Source of the DNA: an uncultured Woeseia sp.
GTDB taxonomy: Bacteria; Pseudomonadota; Gammaproteobacteria; Steroidobacterales; Woeseiaceae
Reading direction: 5' to 3'
NCBI GenBank assembly: GCA_937925605.1
Contig: CALALV010000054.1
Span: 1-44,967 of the forward strand
Length of the DNA stretch: 44,967 bases
Part shown: positions 41,409 to 44,967 of the stretch, piece by piece
Numbering within the stretch: position 1 is the stretch's first letter
Layout of the letters: each line of letters starts with the position of its first letter
Program-made: the position numbers and the translations under genes
The notes under the pieces: generated by a model
What the model saw: only the letters and a program-made list of their open reading frames with translations
What the model was told of the DNA's origin: nothing
The model's database searches: none

Positions 41409-43103
41409 ATGCGCCATACGAATCAGACCCCTGGCCGGGTTTTCCCGGTCGCGGCCATGCTGGCCGCGCTCGTCTTCGCCCTGCCGGCCGCGGCCGCCGA
41501 CCTGCCGGACGCCGCGGCTGCGGACGACGGACCCGCGCCGGCGGCCGACTTCCTGCCCGGCGCCGCGGCTGCGGACGACGGGCCCGCGGCGGCGGTCGAC
41601 ACCCTGCCGGACGCCGCCGCGCCGACCGGGGTCCTGTTCCTCGAACTCGACGGCTTCGTCGCGGACGCCCCGCCCCCGGCGCCGGCCTGGAACGACTTGC
41701 TGGCCGGCCTGCGGGCCGGCTTCTCGCTGCCGCCGGTCGCGAACGCGCGCATCGACGCCGAGCGCGCCTGGTTCGTCCGCCACCCCGACTACCTCGCACG
41801 CGTGTTCACGCGGGCGCAGCGCTACATGCCGTGGATCGTCGAGCAGCTCGAGGCGCGGGGGCTGCCGCTCGAACTCGCACTGCTGCCGATCGTCGAGAGC
41901 GCCTACGACCCGTTCGCCTACTCGCACGGGCGCGCGTCCGGCCTCTGGCAGATCGTGCCGGGCACCGGCCGGCGCTTCGGCATCCGCCAGAACTGGTGGT
42001 ACGACGGCCGCCGCGACGCCGTCGACGCGACCAACGGGGCGCTCGACTACCTCGCCTACCTGCACGAGCTGATGGACGGCGACTGGCTGCTCGCGGTCGC
42101 GTCCTACAATTCCGGCGAAGGCAACGTGCTGCGCGCGAAGCGCCGCAATGCCAGGCAGGGCAAGCCGACCGACTTCTGGAACCTCGACCTGCCGCGCGAG
42201 ACCGAGGCTTACGTGCCGCGGCTGCTCGCGCTGGTCGACCTCGTGCGCGACCCGGCGGCGCACGGGCTCACGTTGCCGACGCTCGAAGACGCGCCGCACT
42301 TCGCCGTCGCCGACATCGGCAGCCAGCTCGACCTCGCGCTGGCCGCCGACCTCGCCGGCCTCGACCTCGACACGCTGTACTCGTGGAACGCGGGCTTCAA
42401 CCGCTGGGCCACCGACCCGGACGGGCCTCACCGGCTGCTTCTGCCGATCGAGGCCGCGCCGCGCTTCGCCGCGGCGCTGGCCGCGCTGCCCGACGACGAG
42501 CGGGTCCGCTGGCAGCGGCATCGCATCAATGCCGGCGACACGCTGTCGACGATCGCGGGCCGCTATCACACGACAATCGCCGCGATCCGCCAGGCCAACA
42601 ACCTGCGCGGCAACACGATCCGCGCCGGCCAGTACCTGATGATCCCGGTCGCGGCGAAGCCGCTGACCGACTACAGCCTGAGCGCCGGCGAGCGGCGTGC
42701 CGCGACCCAGGCCGTCGCCCGCTCCGGCACCCGCGTCGAGCACACGGTCGCGGCGGGCGAGAGTTTCTGGAGCATCAGCCGGCGCTACGGCGTCGGCCTG
42801 CGCGAGCTCGCCAAGTGGAACGGGCTCGCGCCGCGCGACACGCTGTCGATCGGCCAGAGGCTCGTCGTCTGGACCGAGCAGGCACAGGCGGCGCCGCCGA
42901 CCGGCGTCGCGGCGAGCGGCATCGCGACCACGCGCAAGCTCAACTACACGGTGCGCCGCGGCGACTCCCTGTACCTGATTGCGAAGCGCTTCCGGATCAC
43001 GGTCAGCGACCTGCTGCGCTGGAACGGGCTCGATGCCGACAAGGTCCTGAGGCCCGGCCAGCGGCTGACGATGTACGTGGACGTCACGTCGCAGTCGAGC
43101 TAG
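41409..43103 (+). CDS. mltD: Membrane-bound lytic murein transglycosylase D with three LysM domains
   Basis: This 564-residue protein has a signal sequence (AAMLAALVFALPAAAA) without a lipobox cysteine, then a Pro/Ala/Asp-rich linker with a 17-residue duplication. The SLT domain (about 120-280) holds the catalytic glutamate in LLPIVESAYDP (Glu 163), then ASGLWQIVPGTGRRFG and ASYNSGEGNV. Three LysM domains sit at about 371-413, 444-488 and 512-556 and bind peptidoglycan. E. coli MltD has two LysM repeats, so this one has an extra. It cuts glycan strands to form anhydromuropeptides. It is divergent from the YafS-like gene. Confidence 0.94.
   Translation: MRHTNQTPGRVFPVAAMLAALVFALPAAAADLPDAAAADDGPAPAADFLPGAAAADDGPAAAVDTLPDAAAPTGVLFLELDGFVADAPPPAPAWNDLLAGLRAGFSLPPVANARIDAERAWFVRHPDYLARVFTRAQRYMPWIVEQLEARGLPLELALLPIVESAYDPFAYSHGRASGLWQIVPGTGRRFGIRQNWWYDGRRDAVDATNGALDYLAYLHELMDGDWLLAVASYNSGEGNVLRAKRRNARQGKPTDFWNLDLPRETEAYVPRLLALVDLVRDPAAHGLTLPTLEDAPHFAVADIGSQLDLALAADLAGLDLDTLYSWNAGFNRWATDPDGPHRLLLPIEAAPRFAAALAALPDDERVRWQRHRINAGDTLSTIAGRYHTTIAAIRQANNLRGNTIRAGQYLMIPVAAKPLTDYSLSAGERRAATQAVARSGTRVEHTVAAGESFWSISRRYGVGLRELAKWNGLAPRDTLSIGQRLVVWTEQAQAAPPTGVAASGIATTRKLNYTVRRGDSLYLIAKRFRITVSDLLRWNGLDADKVLRPGQRLTMYVDVTSQSS
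41502..41624 (+). repeat. 51-bp tandem duplication in the mltD linker
   Basis: Residues LPDAAAADDGPAPAADF and LPGAAAADDGPAAAVDT are consecutive 17-residue copies, followed by a partial third (LPDAAAP). The DNA copies (41502-41552, 41553-41603) are very similar, suggesting recent slippage in a low-complexity linker. Confidence 0.8.
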
Positions 43104-43177
43104 GGCAAGCCCCGGAAAGCCCTGCGCGAGCCGCGCTGCCCACGGCGGCACGCCGGCCGCCGGCGGCGCGGCCGGTT

Positions 43178-43186
43178 TGCTAGAAT
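43178..43186 (+). promoter_or_regulatory. Extended -10 promoter for fabI
   Basis: TGCTAGAAT is an extended -10, about 35 bases before the fabI ATG at 43221. No clear -35 precedes it, as is common for extended -10 promoters. The same TAGAAT occurs ahead of the genes at 269 and 39249. Confidence 0.55.
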
Positions 43187-43220
43187 CCCCGGCTCTGCAC
43201 ACCGACACCGGGGACACCTG

Positions 43221-44021
43221 ATGGGATTCATGGCCGGCAAGCGAGCACTGATCGTCGGGCTCGCCAGCAATCGCTCGATCGCCTGGGGCATAGCGCAGGC
43301 GTTCCGCCGCGAGGGCGCCGAACTCGCGTTCACCTACCAGAACGACAAGCTCAAGCCGCGCGTCGAGAAGATGGCCGCGGAGCTCGGCTCCGAGCTCGTG
43401 TTCCCGCTGGACGTCGCCTACGACGAGCAGATCGACGGGCTCATGGACGCGATCGGCGAACACTGGGACGGCATGGAGGTCCTCGTGCACTCGGTCGGCT
43501 TCGCGCCGCGTGACCAGCTCGCCGGCAACTTCGTCGAGAGCGTCACCCGCGAAGGCTTCCAGATCGCCCACGACATCTCGAGCTATTCGCTCGCCGCGCT
43601 CGCCAAGGCCGCGATGCCGATGATGCGCGAGCGCAGCTCCGCGATCCTGACGCTGTCCTACCTGGGCGCCGTGCGCGCCGTGCCGAACTACAACGTGATG
43701 GGTCTCGCGAAGGCCAGTCTCGAGGCCAACGTGCGCTTCCTGAACGCCGACCTCGCGCCGCTCGGCATCCGCGTCAACGGCATCTCGGCCGGCGCGATCA
43801 AGACGCTGGCGGCCGCCGGCATCTCGGGCTTCCGCAAGATGCTGACGCACATGGAGCAGGTCTCGCCGATCCGCCGCAACGTGACGCCGGAGGACGTCGG
43901 CAACGCCGCGGCGTTCCTGTGCTCCGACCTCGCTGCCGGCGTCGCCGGCGAGATCCTCTACGTGGACGGCGGCTACAGCACGATCGGCATGTACCTCGAG
44001 GACGAAGACGGCGGCGACTGA
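43221..44021 (+). CDS. fabI: Enoyl-ACP reductase (NADH)
   Basis: This 266-residue SDR enzyme reduces enoyl-ACP in the last step of fatty-acid elongation. GKRALIVGLASNRSIAWGIA is the FabI nucleotide motif, VHSVGFAPRDQLAG follows, and YNVMGLAK gives the Tyr-x6-Lys pair of FabI. NGISAGAIKTLAAAGI is the substrate-loop region and the C terminus VDGGYSTIGM is standard. It ends 24 bases before a convergent glycosyltransferase gene, with no strong terminator between. Confidence 0.95.
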   Translation: MGFMAGKRALIVGLASNRSIAWGIAQAFRREGAELAFTYQNDKLKPRVEKMAAELGSELVFPLDVAYDEQIDGLMDAIGEHWDGMEVLVHSVGFAPRDQLAGNFVESVTREGFQIAHDISSYSLAALAKAAMPMMRERSSAILTLSYLGAVRAVPNYNVMGLAKASLEANVRFLNADLAPLGIRVNGISAGAIKTLAAAGISGFRKMLTHMEQVSPIRRNVTPEDVGNAAAFLCSDLAAGVAGEILYVDGGYSTIGMYLEDEDGGD

Positions 44022-44045
44022 GTCCGGCGCCTCTTGCCGCGCTCC

Positions 44046-44966
44046 TTAGCGCGCAGCTCTACGCGCGGGCCGCGCGTCCAGCAGCTCGCGGTAGATCGCC
44101 TCGTAGCGCTCCGCCATCGCCGCGGGGCTGTAGACCCGCGCCCGGGCGAGTCCCGCCTCGCGCAGGGCCGCGTAGTCGTCCGGGTCCGCGAGGCAGGACC
44201 GGATCGCCGCGAGCAGCGCGTCCGGCTCCTCCGGCGCGACCAGGCGCCCGTTGACGCCGTCCTCGACGATGTCCGGGATCCCGCCGACCCGGGTCGCGAC
44301 GACCGGCAGGCCGAAACTCATCGCGTCGAGCAGCGACGAGCCGAGGCCTTCGTGCAGCGACGGGTAGACGAACAGGTCGAACACCCCGTACCAGGCGCCG
44401 ACGTCCTCGACGTAGCCGGCGAACGTGAGATTGTCGAGACCCGCGGCGGCCTCCCGGAACGCCGCCTCGTCACGGCCGTCGCCAACCAGCACGAAATGCA
44501 GCGCCGGGTCCGTGCTCGCGGCCTTGCTCGCCGCCGCGATGATCGTGCCCTGCCCCTTGTGCGAATGGTCGAGCGCGCCGACGTGGCCGATCACGGTCTT
44601 GCCGGCGAAGCGCGCGCCGAGCGCCGGGGCCGGCTCCGCGTCCCGCGCGAGGTCGGCGTGCGCGTCGGCGACGACGTCGCAACGGCGGCCCGGGTAGCGG
44701 GCCAGGACGAGATCGCGGATCGCGCTCGACACCGCGACCCGCCGGTCCGCGGCCCGGTAGGCACGGTCGCGGACGGGCGAGGTCCCGAACGCGTTGTCGA
44801 CCCGCCGGGTCAGCAGCCAGGGACGGCGGGACAGCCCGCCGGCCAGCCAGCAGGCATAGACCGCGCGGGCCTCGTGCGCGTGCAGCAGGTCGCTGCCGCG
44901 CGCCGCCCAGGCGGCCGCGAGCGGCTGCGAGCGGCACTCGACGATCTCGAGCTCCGGAATGCCGGC
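44046..44966 (-). CDS. Glycosyltransferase family 4 (5' end outside window)
   Basis: The frame is open from the right edge and codes for at least 306 residues. The N-terminal part seen includes DLLHAHEARAVYACWLAGGL and LLTRRVDNAFG, typical of the first GT4 domain. The C-terminal domain has VIGHVGALDHSHKGQGTIIA, FVLVGDGRDEAAFREAA and HEGLGSSLLDAMSFGLPVVA, the E-x7-E donor region. A GTG at 44732 is internal and not the start. It is separated from the polysaccharide locus by housekeeping genes, so it may belong to another glycan cluster, perhaps LPS core, beyond the window. Confidence 0.88.
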   Translation of the reverse strand, partial: AGIPELEIVECRSQPLAAAWAARGSDLLHAHEARAVYACWLAGGLSRRPWLLTRRVDNAFGTSPVRDRAYRAADRRVAVSSAIRDLVLARYPGRRCDVVADAHADLARDAEPAPALGARFAGKTVIGHVGALDHSHKGQGTIIAAASKAASTDPALHFVLVGDGRDEAAFREAAAGLDNLTFAGYVEDVGAWYGVFDLFVYPSLHEGLGSSLLDAMSFGLPVVATRVGGIPDIVEDGVNGRLVAPEEPDALLAAIRSCLADPDDYAALREAGLARARVYSPAAMAERYEAIYRELLDARPARRAAR

Positions 44967-44967
44967 G

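Noticed and set aside
40578..43850. A 1090-codon open frame on the minus strand
   Set aside because: Only its C-terminal 251 residues (the YafS-like methyltransferase) look like protein; the rest is the antisense of mltD and fabI and is Arg/Val/Asp-rich low-complexity translation typical of high-GC shadows.

Overview
The window is high-GC bacterial DNA with dense, mostly minus-strand coding. The right end carries mltD, a YafS-like methyltransferase, rnhA and dnaQ side by side, then fabI; with nhaB nearby this is a gammaproteobacterial backbone. NhaB, a sulfated-polysaccharide gene set and a GlyGly-CTERM-like C-terminal tail would suit a marine or halotolerant gammaproteobacterium. No rRNA or tRNA gene is present to fix the taxonomy, so genus is not called. 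I saw no CRISPR array, insertion sequence, integrase or tRNA.

Layout. (1) 1-134: the tail of a surface protein with a poly-proline linker and a membrane/arginine sorting signal. (2) 269-4092, plus strand: a stand-alone amino-acid adenylation enzyme followed by SbnA- and SbnB-type enzymes, which together make L-2,3-diaminopropionate (Dap). A strong bidirectional terminator closes this cassette. (3) 4194-9616, minus strand: CysN-CysC fusion and CysD (a sulfate-activating, PAPS-forming pair of the NodPQ type), UDP-glucose dehydrogenase, and a WecA-like polyprenyl-phosphate sugar-phosphate transferase. (4) 10106-12453, plus strand: a secreted beta-rich protein translationally coupled to a matrixin-type zinc protease with a seven-repeat C-terminal propeller. 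(5) 12509-37582, minus strand: a large Wzx/Wzy-type polysaccharide locus with two GT4 glycosyltransferases, three PAPS-dependent sulfotransferases, a GH20-like hydrolase, a PIG-L deacetylase, Wzy, a methyltransferase, Wzx, RmlBDCA, Wzz, a six-SLBB outer-membrane export protein, two tandem Wzi paralogues, phosphoglucose isomerase, a UDP-glucuronate 4-epimerase and a TviB-type UDP-HexNAc dehydrogenase. (6) 37747-44967: housekeeping genes nhaB, dnaQ, rnhA, yafS-like, mltD and fabI, then a truncated GT4 gene at the edge.

How the parts fit. WecA-like transferase would start the repeat unit on undecaprenyl phosphate; Rml supplies dTDP-L-rhamnose; Ugd plus the epimerase supply UDP-GlcA and UDP-GalA; the TviB-type enzyme supplies a HexNAc uronic acid; GT4 enzymes extend the unit; Wzx flips and Wzy polymerises it under Wzz control; the SLBB porin exports it and Wzi holds it on the cell surface. 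CysD/CysNC would supply PAPS to three sulfotransferases that lack signal peptides, so sulfation probably happens in the cytoplasm on lipid-linked oligosaccharide. A PIG-L deacetylase within the same overlapping gene string raises the possibility of deacetylation followed by N-sulfation, a bacterial parallel to heparan sulfate modification. The part between about 15.7 and 21.9 kb looks visibly more AT-rich than its flanks, as expected of an exchangeable, strain-specific core.

Limits: all family calls come from motif recognition by eye; sugar identities, linkages and the sulfation target are inference.
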